From Mucilaginibacter sp. UBA4741 (GTDB lineage: Bacteria; Bacteroidota; Bacteroidia; Sphingobacteriales; Sphingobacteriaceae), in contig DHIR01000066.1 in the NCBI GenBank assembly GCA_002403905.1, positions 1 through 11,679 of the forward strand: 11,679 nt of DNA. Reading direction: 5' to 3'. Of the stretch, positions 1-6,396 are shown one piece after another. The notes beneath the pieces were generated by a model. That model did no database searches. It had not been told where the DNA came from and was given only the letters and a program-made list of their open reading frames with translations. The stretch's first letter is position 1. The number at the start of each line of letters is the position of its first letter. Made by a program: the position numbers and the translations under genes.

Positions 1-3
1 GAC

Positions 4-249
4 TTAAGCGTATATACCTATTATCTTATTTGATAGTTCAATTTGTTTAACCGTCTTGTCCTCATCTTTGATTTCATTAAGCGCAAACTTTATTGTTTCA
101 GATAAATACAAGCTTAAATAACGTGATGCTTCTTCCTTATCTAATAACGCGCTCTTTACATAAAAAGCTCTATCATCAAGTAACTGAAGTTTATTGGAGA
201 TTAACTTAGTAATGAGTTGCTCATAGAGCCCCAATTCAAGTGATGACAT
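4..249 (-). pseudogene. N-terminal fragment resembling DUF3427-type helicase/nuclease
   Basis: This 81-residue ORF starts at ATG 247-249 and ends at TAA 4-6. Its sequence (LYEQLITKLISNKL near the start, then DKEEASRYLSLYLSE, then KQIELSNKII) resembles, from memory, the extreme N-terminus of large proteins of roughly 900-1000 residues that combine a phospholipase-D-like nuclease domain, a superfamily 2 helicase and a C-terminal DUF3427. No nuclease or helicase motif is present here. It overlaps the end of the upstream Nudix gene by 14 nt, so translation is probably coupled. The stop falls just before the window edge, so the rest of the gene may continue in another frame after a frameshift, or the gene may be truncated. 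It could instead be a genuine small protein. The family assignment is moderately sure; the pseudogene status is inference because the downstream DNA is not visible. Confidence 0.5.
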
Positions 250-634
250 TTAGGTGTTTTAAGTAATTGTTAATAATAGGTATATCAGCCTCTGCCCAAT
301 CCAAATCTAATAATTCATTTGTATTACGCCACTTAAACTTAGCATGTTCTTTTAATGATATTACGCCGCTAACCTGTTTGCAAATGAAAGGAATAAGGCA
401 AATAGTTACAGATGGGTAAGTATGTTTATTAGATTCAAGGCTTTTAACAATTTCTATTTCAACATTTAGTTCTTCTTTTATTTCTCGAATCAAGCAACTC
501 TCAGCAGACTCGTTCGGTTCAATTTTGCCGCCAGGCAATTCCCATTTTAAAGGCAAACTCATCTTTTTACTCCTTTGAGCGGTAAACAAACGATTTTGCT
601 CATCAATAATTAAAGCGCAGGTTACATCGATCAC
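236..634 (-). CDS. Nudix (MutT-type) nucleoside triphosphate pyrophosphohydrolase
   Basis: This 132-residue protein is the length of a minimal Nudix domain. The Nudix box runs from G36 to V58 (G36, E42, R50-E51, E54-E55), preceded by WELPGGKIE as in MutT and NudG enzymes. These hydrolyse (deoxy)nucleoside triphosphates such as oxidised dGTP or CTP derivatives to the monophosphate and pyrophosphate, with Mg2+ held by the box glutamates. The conserved glycine near the end of the box is asparagine here (EELNV instead of EELGV), while all catalytic acids remain. The start is GTG at 632-634, directly preceded by an in-frame TAA, so no longer start exists. It sits 10 nt after the zinc-ribbon ORF and overlaps the next ORF by 14 nt, which implies one operon. 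Linkage of such Nudix genes to DUF3427 helicases is recalled, not tested. Confidence 0.9.
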   Translation of the reverse strand: MIDVTCALIIDEQNRLFTAQRSKKMSLPLKWELPGGKIEPNESAESCLIREIKEELNVEIEIVKSLESNKHTYPSVTICLIPFICKQVSGVISLKEHAKFKWRNTNELLDLDWAEADIPIINNYLKHLNVIT

Positions 635-644
635 TTATTAGATT

Positions 645-800
645 TTAGATTTCTACCTCTAAAAATACGTGTTTACAATTGATATTTAAACATTCATTAA
701 TTAGCAACTGTAAGTTAGTGTGGTAAAGATCGGCTATTATATCGCTTCTTGTACCGCATATTGGGCAAGTAGTTGGCTGGTCTGTTATCAAATAAAACAT
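645..800 (-). CDS. Small zinc-ribbon-like protein (51 aa)
   Basis: A 51-codon ORF runs from ATG (798-800) to TAA (645-647). The protein has a C12-P-I-C15-G knuckle and a second cysteine pair, C37 and C42 (CLNINC), followed by KHVFLEV. Four cysteines in two pairs separated by about 21 residues suggest a single zinc-binding ribbon. I recall similar tiny Bacteroidota proteins with a CPxCG motif but cannot name a family or function. It ends 10 nt before the GTG start of the Nudix gene and is preceded by a promoter-like pair of elements, so it is probably the first gene of the operon. The conserved-looking cysteine spacing and tight junction argue that it is real. Its role, such as nucleic-acid binding or adaptor, is unknown. 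Confidence 0.7.
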   Translation of the reverse strand: MFYLITDQPTTCPICGTRSDIIADLYHTNLQLLINECLNINCKHVFLEVEI

Positions 801-804
801 TCGG

Positions 805-835
805 CCAAGCTATTTAATCAGCATGGAAATGGCAA
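805..835 (-). promoter_or_regulatory. Candidate promoter of zinc-ribbon/Nudix operon
   Basis: Reading the minus strand, TTG (833-835) is followed after 20 nt by TAGCTTGG (805-812), seven of eight bases of the Bacteroidota -7 element TAnnTTTG, with spacing in the usual 17-23 nt range. The box ends only 4 nt before the ATG at 800, so the transcript would be leaderless or nearly so. This is pattern matching only. Confidence 0.4.
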
Positions 836-857
836 TCGGATATAAGTGAACATCCCC

Positions 858-899
858 GTCCGTCCGTCCATTATGCGTCTGCACCTGTCGCGGACGGAC
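858..899. repeat. GTCCGTCCG inverted repeat with tetranucleotide run
   Basis: GTCCGTCCG (858-866) is the exact reverse complement of CGGACGGAC (891-899), separated by 24 nt. The left arm lies in a CCGT tandem run (857-869). This GC-rich patch stands out in AT-rich surroundings. There is no flanking T-run in either direction, so it is not an obvious intrinsic terminator. It lies between divergent genes in the 801-1014 gap, where I see no further coding sequence. Confidence 0.5.
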
Positions 900-928
900 A
901 CCCAACATCCCTTAAAAACATTCAGTGG

Positions 929-946
929 TCGCATAATTAGATGCGA
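929..946. repeat. Short inverted repeat TCGCAT/ATGCGA
   Basis: A perfect 6-bp inverted repeat (929-934 and 941-946) has a 6-nt spacer, about 70 nt upstream of the secreted-protein start at 1015. It could be an operator-like site or chance. No convincing -7 element was found for the downstream gene. Confidence 0.3.
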
Positions 947-1014
947 TGGTCTACTTTAATTTTTTAGTATCTTGCTTTTTATCATCTTGCAGTATATTAA
1001 TAATTTGCATCAGC

Positions 1015-2268
1015 ATGAATAATACCCGCCGTGTACTTTTTGCCTTTTTGCTGCTGCTGCTGGCCTGCCGGGTTAGTGCGCAGATCAATATCAGCGGTAA
1101 AATAACCAATTCGAAAACCGGGCGGGGCATCAACCGGGCAGGCGTGAGCATTAACCGTAAAGGCGTTGGTACATCTACCAATAACGCGGGCATGTTTGCC
1201 TTGATAATCCCCGCCGCTAACCATGCCGATACGTTAAAGATCTCGTGCATCGGCTATAAAACCAAGCTGCTGCCCATAGCCGGTTTAAAGGCCGGCGGTC
1301 AACTCAACATCCTGTTAGACAAAAGCAATACCGAACTTAAAGAAGTCACCATAGCTTATTATGATGCGCTAAAGATCATACAAAAAGCCATTACCCGCAT
1401 CCCAGTAAATTATATTAATCACCGCCATATTTTGCGCGGGTTTTACCGCATGTACACGTATAACAGTGCTGTGCCGCTGCAACTGTCGGAAGCGGTTTTT
1501 GATGTTTATAATTTTGGCTATGGCGATAAGCACGCCGATATCTTCCGCCTGCTAAAAGCCCGTAACGAAAAAAACGACCGCGATTTTACCTCGCTCGAGT
1601 TTGGGCAAAAGCCTAACTCTATTTTCGAGCAGGATATTATTAACCACCTATATGCCTGCGAGTTTTTAAACGATGCCGGGCTAACCAAACATAAATTCGA
1701 GGTTAAAGGCATTGTTGATTTTAAAGGCTACCAGGCTTATCAAATTGATTTCAAAGAAAAACCAGGTTCGGGCGAGCGTACCTATCGGGGCCGCATGTTT
1801 GTTGATGCCAAAACTTACGCCTTTATCTATTTTGATTTCGGCCTAAGCCCTGCCGGATTGAAGGATTTTAGTTCGGGCGTTTTTGCCGAGCGCTCGCTGA
1901 TGCGCACCGGCAATGTAGACATAGGCTTACAGACCGACAATGCCAAAGTAAGCTACCAGGAAGTAGGCAACAAATGGGTACTATCTGGCGTAGAGGGCGA
2001 TGACGCGCTGGCTGTTAAAAGCGCCGACCAAAAACATGACTATGTAGCGCACGTTAAATTCAATTACCAGATCACTGCTGTTGATACCACGCAGAAAGAA
2101 TCGTTCGACTCGAAAATTGGCCGTAACGATAACATCAACGCCTACAAAAGCAATGGCGACGAAAAGTTTTGGAAGGATTATAATATCCTGCTGTCTGATT
2201 ATAATGTTGAGGACATTTTTACGCAGTTAAAAGACATTAATAAAACCAATAAGGCGAAGGCTAAGTAG
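1015..2268 (+). CDS. Secreted carboxypeptidase-regulatory-like domain protein
   Basis: This 417-residue protein has an N-terminal export signal (positive MNNTRR, leucine-rich core, VSA-Q at about residue 22). LLAC at 15-18 could instead be read as a weak lipobox, so signal peptidase I is preferred but not certain. Residues about 26-113 (NISGKITNSKTGRGINRAGV to LNILLDKSN) form a CarboxypepD_reg-like beta-sandwich, the domain found at the start of SusC/TonB receptors. The rest (RGFYRMYTYN, then KGYQAYQIDF, then GRMFVDAKTYAFIYFDFGLS) has an outer-surface beta-rich character and no TonB barrel. The start at 1015 is chosen because it begins a proper signal peptide; an in-frame ATG at 946 would add 23 hydrophobic residues. 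It appears monocistronic. Function is unknown beyond a likely envelope or periplasmic location. Confidence 0.85.
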   Translation: MNNTRRVLFAFLLLLLACRVSAQINISGKITNSKTGRGINRAGVSINRKGVGTSTNNAGMFALIIPAANHADTLKISCIGYKTKLLPIAGLKAGGQLNILLDKSNTELKEVTIAYYDALKIIQKAITRIPVNYINHRHILRGFYRMYTYNSAVPLQLSEAVFDVYNFGYGDKHADIFRLLKARNEKNDRDFTSLEFGQKPNSIFEQDIINHLYACEFLNDAGLTKHKFEVKGIVDFKGYQAYQIDFKEKPGSGERTYRGRMFVDAKTYAFIYFDFGLSPAGLKDFSSGVFAERSLMRTGNVDIGLQTDNAKVSYQEVGNKWVLSGVEGDDALAVKSADQKHDYVAHVKFNYQITAVDTTQKESFDSKIGRNDNINAYKSNGDEKFWKDYNILLSDYNVEDIFTQLKDINKTNKAKAK

Positions 2269-2331
2269 GGGGTGTTCTATTCTCCTATTTTAAAGTTGAT
2301 ACTCGCAAATGCACTTTTATTTAATAATATG

Positions 2332-2339
2332 TATTTTTG
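2332..2339 (+). promoter_or_regulatory. Candidate -7 element of MNT gene
   Basis: TATTTTTG matches TAnnTTTG exactly and ends 3 nt before the ATG at 2343. No TTG lies at the proper distance upstream. If used, transcription would start at or beside the start codon, giving a leaderless mRNA. Confidence 0.35.
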
Positions 2340-2342
2340 TAT

Positions 2343-2630
2343 ATGTCAACCAATGATATAGAAGTTAAGCTACAGAAAATCAAACCGATACTTGCTGAAA
2401 AATTTCATGTAAGCGAGATCGGCTATTTTGGTTCGTATGCTAACGGGCAGCAAAATGACAATAGCGATCTTGACCTGGTAGTTGAGTTTTCGCAACCTGT
2501 GGGCTGGTCGTTTTTTACCTTAGAAAGTTTCCTGGAGCAAGCTTTAGGTTTGCGTATAGACCTTGTTACCAAAGGCTCATTAAAGTTGCGCATTAAAGAA
2601 TCGATACTTAACCAGGTAAAATACATTTGA
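2343..2630 (+). CDS. MNT-type nucleotidyltransferase (MntA-like antitoxin), apparently orphan
   Basis: This 95-residue protein has the minimal nucleotidyltransferase signature: G30-S31, then D42-L-D44 and a third carboxylate at about D73 (RIDLV). This is the GSx10DxD pattern of MntA/COG1669 proteins. Family members transfer AMP to a tyrosine of a partner HEPN RNase and so silence it; they are the antitoxins of HEPN-MNT modules. All three acidic residues are present, so activity is plausible. The start ATG at 2343 is preferred over the in-frame TTG at 2337. No HEPN or DUF86 gene overlaps or follows; the next gene, after 89 nt, is an unrelated antitoxin. The carboxypeptidase-regulatory gene upstream is also unrelated. 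The partner is therefore lost or encoded elsewhere. Confidence 0.85.
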   Translation: MSTNDIEVKLQKIKPILAEKFHVSEIGYFGSYANGQQNDNSDLDLVVEFSQPVGWSFFTLESFLEQALGLRIDLVTKGSLKLRIKESILNQVKYI

Positions 2631-2668
2631 AACCATAGACCTCGAACGAGAAATTATTTACTTATTGC

Positions 2669-2697
2669 TTTGTTACGGCCAACATTTATTAAATTTG
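2669..2697 (+). promoter_or_regulatory. Promoter of antitoxin/PIN toxin operon
   Basis: TTTG (2669-2672), a 17-nt spacer and TAAATTTG (2690-2697) give a full match to the Bacteroidota TTG/TAnnTTTG promoter. The expected transcription start is near 2703, just before AAGGAG (2706-2711), one of the few good ribosome binding sites in the window, 8 nt before the ATG at 2720. Confidence 0.6.
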
Positions 2698-2719
2698 TTT
2701 TACATAAGGAGCAATAAAA

Positions 2720-2938
2720 ATGGCAATTACTATTAATCAACATACAGAACTTAACCCGGTACAGGTTAGCCTGCTCCGCCTGTTTAACCGGCCAATGTCT
2801 GAAAAGGAAACGTTGGAGGTGAAAAGGTTGTTGGTTAAGCATTATTCAAAATTGCTGGAGAAAGAAGTGAATAAAGCGGTAGCTGAAAAAGGCTACACCC
2901 ACCAGGATTTTGATAATATGCTGAACGCGGATAGTTAA
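2720..2938 (+). CDS. Antitoxin of PIN-domain toxin-antitoxin module
   Basis: This 72-residue, highly charged and probably helical protein carries the segment MSEKETLEVKRLLVKHYSKLLEKEVNKAV followed by a tail (GYTHQDFDNMLN). Small proteins of this type, with an NPVQxxLLxLF segment near the start, commonly precede PIN toxins in Bacteroidota. They are expected to bind and inhibit the toxin and to repress the shared promoter. A strong AAGGAG site lies 8 nt before the ATG. The stop TAA overlaps the toxin ATG by one base (2938), a typical arrangement for translational coupling. I see no classical ribbon-helix-helix, AbrB or Phd DNA-binding motif, so autoregulation is only inferred. Confidence 0.75.
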   Translation: MAITINQHTELNPVQVSLLRLFNRPMSEKETLEVKRLLVKHYSKLLEKEVNKAVAEKGYTHQDFDNMLNADS

Positions 2939-3345
2939 TGCGTGTTGTTATCGATACCAATTGCCTGGTTGCATCCCTTCCCCCACGGGGCGATTATTAC
3001 TGGCTATACGAAGCGTTTGAAGCAGAGCAATTTGAGTGGCTGATCAGTAATGAAATCCTGACGGAGTATCTTGAAAAATTAACAGAACTTTATTCTGAAG
3101 ATACTGCGCTCTTAGTATATTCTATTATCAGCACCGCTGTAAACGTTACTTTTACAGAGCCCTTTTTTAAATGGCAGTTGGTAACAGCCGATGCTGACGA
3201 TAATAAATTTGCCGACCTGGCTGTTGCAGGGAATGTTGATTACCTGGTGACCAATGACAAGCATTTCAATCCGCTGAAGAGATTAGAGTTCCCAAAACTG
3301 ACTATCGTTTCGTTAGTAGAATTTAAGCAGGTTCTTGGACTTTAA
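2938..3345 (+). CDS. PIN-domain RNase toxin (COG1569 type)
   Basis: This 135-residue single PIN domain is the usual length of VapC-like toxins. It opens with VVIDTN (D6), has a central acidic residue in NEILTEY (E39/E43), the strongly conserved ADADDNKFADLAV (D87-D88, D93) and the terminal TNDKHF (N106-D107). These acidic residues form the Mg2+-binding site of a single-strand RNA endonuclease. The sequence resembles the group annotated as putative toxin-antitoxin system toxin component, PIN family, rather than classical VapC. The gene begins at ATG 2938-2940, overlapping the antitoxin stop. The catalytic set is intact, so the toxin should be active when free. The RNA target is not predictable from sequence. 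Confidence 0.85.
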   Translation: MRVVIDTNCLVASLPPRGDYYWLYEAFEAEQFEWLISNEILTEYLEKLTELYSEDTALLVYSIISTAVNVTFTEPFFKWQLVTADADDNKFADLAVAGNVDYLVTNDKHFNPLKRLEFPKLTIVSLVEFKQVLGL

Positions 3346-3428
3346 TAACTAGCTTGAAATGTAGTAAATGGCCCGTTCGTTTGTGAATGATATAGCCTTT
3401 GCGTATTGTAGTTGCAAGATATTGTTGT

Positions 3429-3450
3429 ACTGTAGCAATCAAACTACAGT
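3429..3450. repeat. Perfect 7-bp inverted repeat between convergent genes
   Basis: ACTGTAG (3429-3435) and CTACAGT (3444-3450) pair perfectly around an 8-nt loop. They lie between the end of the PIN gene and the sdhB terminator. There is no T-run, so it may be a 3' stabilising hairpin rather than an intrinsic terminator. Confidence 0.4.
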
Positions 3451-3454
3451 GAAA

Positions 3455-3489
3455 ACCAAAAAAGGCCCGGGAAAATATCCCAAGCCTTT
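3455..3489 (-). terminator. Intrinsic terminator of the sdh operon
   Basis: On the minus strand, 28 nt after the sdhB stop, AAAGGC/GCCTTT (3484-3489 with 3461-3466) and GGGA/TCCC (3469-3472 with 3478-3481) form a stem with a small internal mismatch and a 5-nt loop. It is followed directly by six T residues. The T-run lies only on the minus-strand side, so it serves sdhB and not the PIN gene. Confidence 0.75.
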
Positions 3490-3516
3490 CACAATTGTTG
3501 TAAGTTTTAAATATCG

Positions 3517-4308
3517 TTATTCGCTGCCGCCGCTATGGTCATGCACTTTTTCTTCGCGGAAAAGTTTGGCGCTGAAGAAATCGTTGTTCATGCGTGATAT
3601 ATTGATCAGCGTAATTCCTTTGGGGCATTCTGCTTCGCAGGCGCCGGTATTGGTACAGCTACCAAAGCCTTCGGCATCCATTTGGGCAACCATGGCTTGT
3701 ACGCGGCTCCAGCGCTCTGGCTGGCCCTGCGGCAACATACCCAACTGCGATACTTTGGCCGATACAAACAGCATAGCCGAAGCGTTTTTACAAGCTGCCA
3801 CGCAAGCCCCGCAACCTATACAGGTAGCCGAGTTGAAAGCCTCGTCGGCAATAACCTTAGGGATAGGGATGATATTAGCATCGGGCACGCCACCGGTATT
3901 TACTGATACGTAACCACCAGCCTGCTGGATCCTGTCGAACGCCGAACGATCAACCGCCAGATCTTTTATAACCGGGAAAGCCCCCGCGCGCCAAGGCTCG
4001 ATGGTGATGGTCTCGCCATCATGGAAGCTGCGCATATGCAGCTGGCAGGTTGTAATGGCGCTTTTTGGCCCATGCGGGCGGCCATTAATATATAACGAAC
4101 ACATCCCGCAAATACCTTCGCGGCAATCGTGATCGAAATGTATAGGCTCATCCCCTTTAAGGGTAAGGCTCTCATTCACCACATCCAACATCTCTAAAAA
4201 TGACATATCCGGCGAGATACTCTCGGCCTTGTACGTCACCATTTTGCCTGAAGAATTGGCATTTTTTTGTCTCCACACCTTTAGTGTCAAGTTCATCGCT
4301 CCGCTCAT
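3517..4308 (-). CDS. sdhB: Succinate dehydrogenase/fumarate reductase iron-sulfur subunit
   Basis: This 263-residue protein passes electrons between the flavin of SdhA and the quinone site through three Fe-S clusters. The N-terminal 2Fe-2S ferredoxin domain uses C62, C67, C70 and C88 (CREGICGMC). The C-terminal domain has C163-x2-C166-x2-C169-x3-C173 ([11 protein letters not shown]) and C218, C224 and C228-P ([13 protein letters not shown]), which hold the 4Fe-4S and 3Fe-4S clusters. All ligands are present. The ATG (4306-4308) overlaps the sdhA stop by one base, so the two subunits are translationally coupled; M5 is an alternative start. It is the last gene of sdhC-sdhA-sdhB and is followed by an intrinsic terminator. 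Sequence does not decide between succinate oxidation and fumarate reduction. Confidence 0.96.
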   Translation of the reverse strand: MSGAMNLTLKVWRQKNANSSGKMVTYKAESISPDMSFLEMLDVVNESLTLKGDEPIHFDHDCREGICGMCSLYINGRPHGPKSAITTCQLHMRSFHDGETITIEPWRAGAFPVIKDLAVDRSAFDRIQQAGGYVSVNTGGVPDANIIPIPKVIADEAFNSATCIGCGACVAACKNASAMLFVSAKVSQLGMLPQGQPERWSRVQAMVAQMDAEGFGSCTNTGACEAECPKGITLINISRMNNDFFSAKLFREEKVHDHSGGSE

Positions 4309-6242
4309 TATTTGTAGCTCCTTTGTGTTAGGTGAACAAATTCAAAATCTAATGTTTCTTTATGTAATTCTTCCGGCTGATTATCGCCTTTGTACTGCCA
4401 TGCACCTACGAACGCAAAGACATCGTCATTACGCAATGCTTCACCTTCTTCGGTTTGTGATTCTAAACGGAAGTGACCGCCGCATGATTCTTTACGCATC
4501 AGGGCATCATCAACCAATAGTTCGCCAAGTTCCAGGAAGTCGGCAACACGGCCAGCTCTTTCAAGCGATGCGTTTACTTCATCGCCTGCGCCAACAATAA
4601 GCGCGTTTTTCCAGAAATCGGCACGTAAGGCTTGTATTAGTCCTTTGGCTTTGGTTAGTCCCTCTTCGGTACGTGCCATGCCACAGTATTCCCACATAAT
4701 ATGGCCCAGATCGCGGTGATATTCGTTAACCGTTTTAGTGCCTTTAAGTGCTAGTAAGCTATTAATACGATCAACAACATCCTGCTTGGTTTTTGCAAAG
4801 GCAGGGTGGTTAGCATCAACCGGTTTTGGGCCGATAGAAGCCAGGTAATCGCCTAAAGTATATGGGATAACAAAATAACCATCGGCCAATCCTTGCATCA
4901 ATGCCGAGGCGCCTAAACGGTTTGCACCGTGGTCGCTAAAGTTACACTCGCCCAGGGCATAAAGGCCCGGTACGTTGGTGCTTAAATTATAATCAACCCA
5001 AAGGCCGCCCATGGTGTAATGCACGGCAGGGTAAATACGCATAGGTTGTTTGTAAGGGTCTTCATCAGTAATTTGATAGTACATATCAAACAGGTTGCCG
5101 TACTTGGCAGCAACCGCTTCCTGGCCTAAACGATTGATCGCATCGGCAAAATCAAGGAAAACAGCAAAGCCCGAACCGCCTACACCACGGCCGTCATCAA
5201 CCATTTCTTTAGCGTTACGTGATGCCACATCGCGCGGAACCAGGTTACCAAATGATGGATATTTACGTTCCAGGAAATAATCGCGGTCATTCTCGGCTAC
5301 CTGTGCAGCAGTAATTTCTTTTTTGCGGAGTTTCTCTGCAGTCTCAACAGTCTTTGGTGCCCAAACACGCCCGTCGTTACGTAATGACTCAGACATCAGC
5401 GTTAGCTTACTCTGATGATCGCCGGTAACCGGGATACAGGTTGGGTGTATTTGTGTATAGCAAGGGTTAGCAAAAAAAGCACCGCGTTTATGCGCGCGCC
5501 ATGCTGCTGTAACGTTCGACCCGATGGCGTTGGTAGACAGGTAGAACACGTTACCATAACCGCCTGTACATAACAATACAGCGTGGCCGGTGTGGGTATC
5601 AATCTCGCCGGTTACCAGGTTGCGGGTAATAATACCTTTTGCCTGTCCGTCAACAGTAACCACGTCCAACATTTCGCTGCGGGTGTACATTTTAACTTTA
5701 CCCTTATGGATTTGGCGGTTCAATGCCGAGTAGGCTCCTAATAATAATTGTTGTCCCGTTTGTCCCCTCGCGTAAAACGTACGCGATACCTGCGAACCAC
5801 CAAACGAACGGTTATCCAGCAAGCCGCCGTACTCGCGGGCAAATGGTACACCTTGTGCAACACATTGATCTATGATGTTTACCGATACCTCGGCCAGGCG
5901 GTAAACGTTGCCTTCGCGGGCACGGTAATCGCCGCCTTTAATGGTATCATAAAACAAACGGTAAACGCTGTCGCCATCGTTCTGATAATTTTTGGCAGCG
6001 TTAATACCACCCTGTGCAGCAATAGAGTGCGCGCGGCGCGGGCTATCCTGGAAACAAAATGCTTTTACATTATAACCCAACTCGGCCAGCGATGCTGCCG
6101 CTGATGCGCCTGCTAAACCGGTACCTACAACTATTACATCGTATTTACGCTTATTGGCAGGATTAACCAGCTTTAAGTTAAATTTATGCTTGCTCCATTT
6201 TTCGGCTAATGGGCCCTGCGGAATTTTAGCATCTAAACTCAT
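4308..6242 (-). CDS. sdhA: Succinate dehydrogenase/fumarate reductase flavoprotein subunit
   Basis: This 644-residue FAD subunit interconverts succinate and fumarate at the cytoplasmic face of the membrane complex. [10 protein letters not shown] (G40, G42, G45) is the Rossmann FAD site. [10 protein letters not shown] places H72 at the position of the covalently flavinylated histidine. Downstream, [38 protein letters not shown] and the [16 protein letters not shown] stretch are the dicarboxylate-binding and FAD-contact motifs, all intact. The ATG at 6240-6242 ([10 protein letters not shown]) is preferred; an in-frame TTG 27 nt upstream would begin inside the repeat-containing leader. The gap to sdhC is 154 nt, unusually wide for this operon, whereas the junction with sdhB is a one-base overlap. 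No Shine-Dalgarno sequence is visible; the leader is A-rich. Confidence 0.96.
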   Translation of the reverse strand: MSLDAKIPQGPLAEKWSKHKFNLKLVNPANKRKYDVIVVGTGLAGASAAASLAELGYNVKAFCFQDSPRRAHSIAAQGGINAAKNYQNDGDSVYRLFYDTIKGGDYRAREGNVYRLAEVSVNIIDQCVAQGVPFAREYGGLLDNRSFGGSQVSRTFYARGQTGQQLLLGAYSALNRQIHKGKVKMYTRSEMLDVVTVDGQAKGIITRNLVTGEIDTHTGHAVLLCTGGYGNVFYLSTNAIGSNVTAAWRAHKRGAFFANPCYTQIHPTCIPVTGDHQSKLTLMSESLRNDGRVWAPKTVETAEKLRKKEITAAQVAENDRDYFLERKYPSFGNLVPRDVASRNAKEMVDDGRGVGGSGFAVFLDFADAINRLGQEAVAAKYGNLFDMYYQITDEDPYKQPMRIYPAVHYTMGGLWVDYNLSTNVPGLYALGECNFSDHGANRLGASALMQGLADGYFVIPYTLGDYLASIGPKPVDANHPAFAKTKQDVVDRINSLLALKGTKTVNEYHRDLGHIMWEYCGMARTEEGLTKAKGLIQALRADFWKNALIVGAGDEVNASLERAGRVADFLELGELLVDDALMRKESCGGHFRLESQTEEGEALRNDDVFAFVGAWQYKGDNQPEELHKETLDFEFVHLTQRSYK

Positions 6243-6261
6243 TGTTTTTATTTTAGAGGCA

Positions 6262-6390
6262 AGAATCAAGAGACAAGAATCAAGATGTTTTGATGATGTT
6301 CTTTTTGTCTTTCCTTTTTGCGTTTGTTTAACTTTTTATTCAAATCTAAATACTGTGCGTCTTGGTTCTTGACTCTTGTATCTTGATTCT
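6262..6390. repeat. Imperfect inverted repeat in the sdhC-sdhA gap
   Basis: The arm at 6262-6285 and the reverse complement of 6367-6390 agree at 22 of 24 positions. Each arm itself contains near-direct copies of AGAATCAAGA or ACAAGA. The arms are separated by about 81 nt. The repeat can form a long stem in the sdhCAB mRNA or mark a dispersed intergenic repeat. Similar CAAGAATCAAGA-type repeats are recalled from Sphingobacteriaceae genomes, but this was not searched. Confidence 0.75.
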
Positions 6391-6396
6391 ATCTAA

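Noticed and set aside
946..1014. Upstream ATG extending the secreted protein by 23 residues
   Set aside because: It would bury a normal signal peptide behind a second hydrophobic stretch; the ATG at 1015 gives a proper MNNTRR n-region.
2631..2719. Possible HEPN toxin remnant after the MNT gene
   Set aside because: One frame is open for about 30 codons but shows no HEPN-like sequence and no start codon; it is treated as promoter and leader of the antitoxin gene.
3368..3913. 181-aa plus-strand ORF across the end of sdhB
   Set aside because: It is antisense to the conserved sdhB and its terminator, has no recognisable domain and crosses the intergenic hairpins; it is a shadow ORF.
4229..4600. 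123-aa plus-strand ORF over the sdhB/sdhA junction
   Set aside because: It is antisense to two strongly conserved genes, its protein looks random, and no promoter or ribosome binding site is visible.
5748..6104. 118-aa plus-strand ORF inside sdhA
   Set aside because: It is opposite the FAD-binding region of sdhA, and its translation shows no family features.
6243..6269. TTG start extending sdhA by 9 residues
   Set aside because: The added residues come from the repeat-bearing leader, and ATG 6240-6242 gives the expected [10 protein letters not shown] start.
6262..6390. CRISPR-like array in the sdhC-sdhA gap
   Set aside because: There are only two arms, in inverted orientation, with irregular internal units and no regular spacers.
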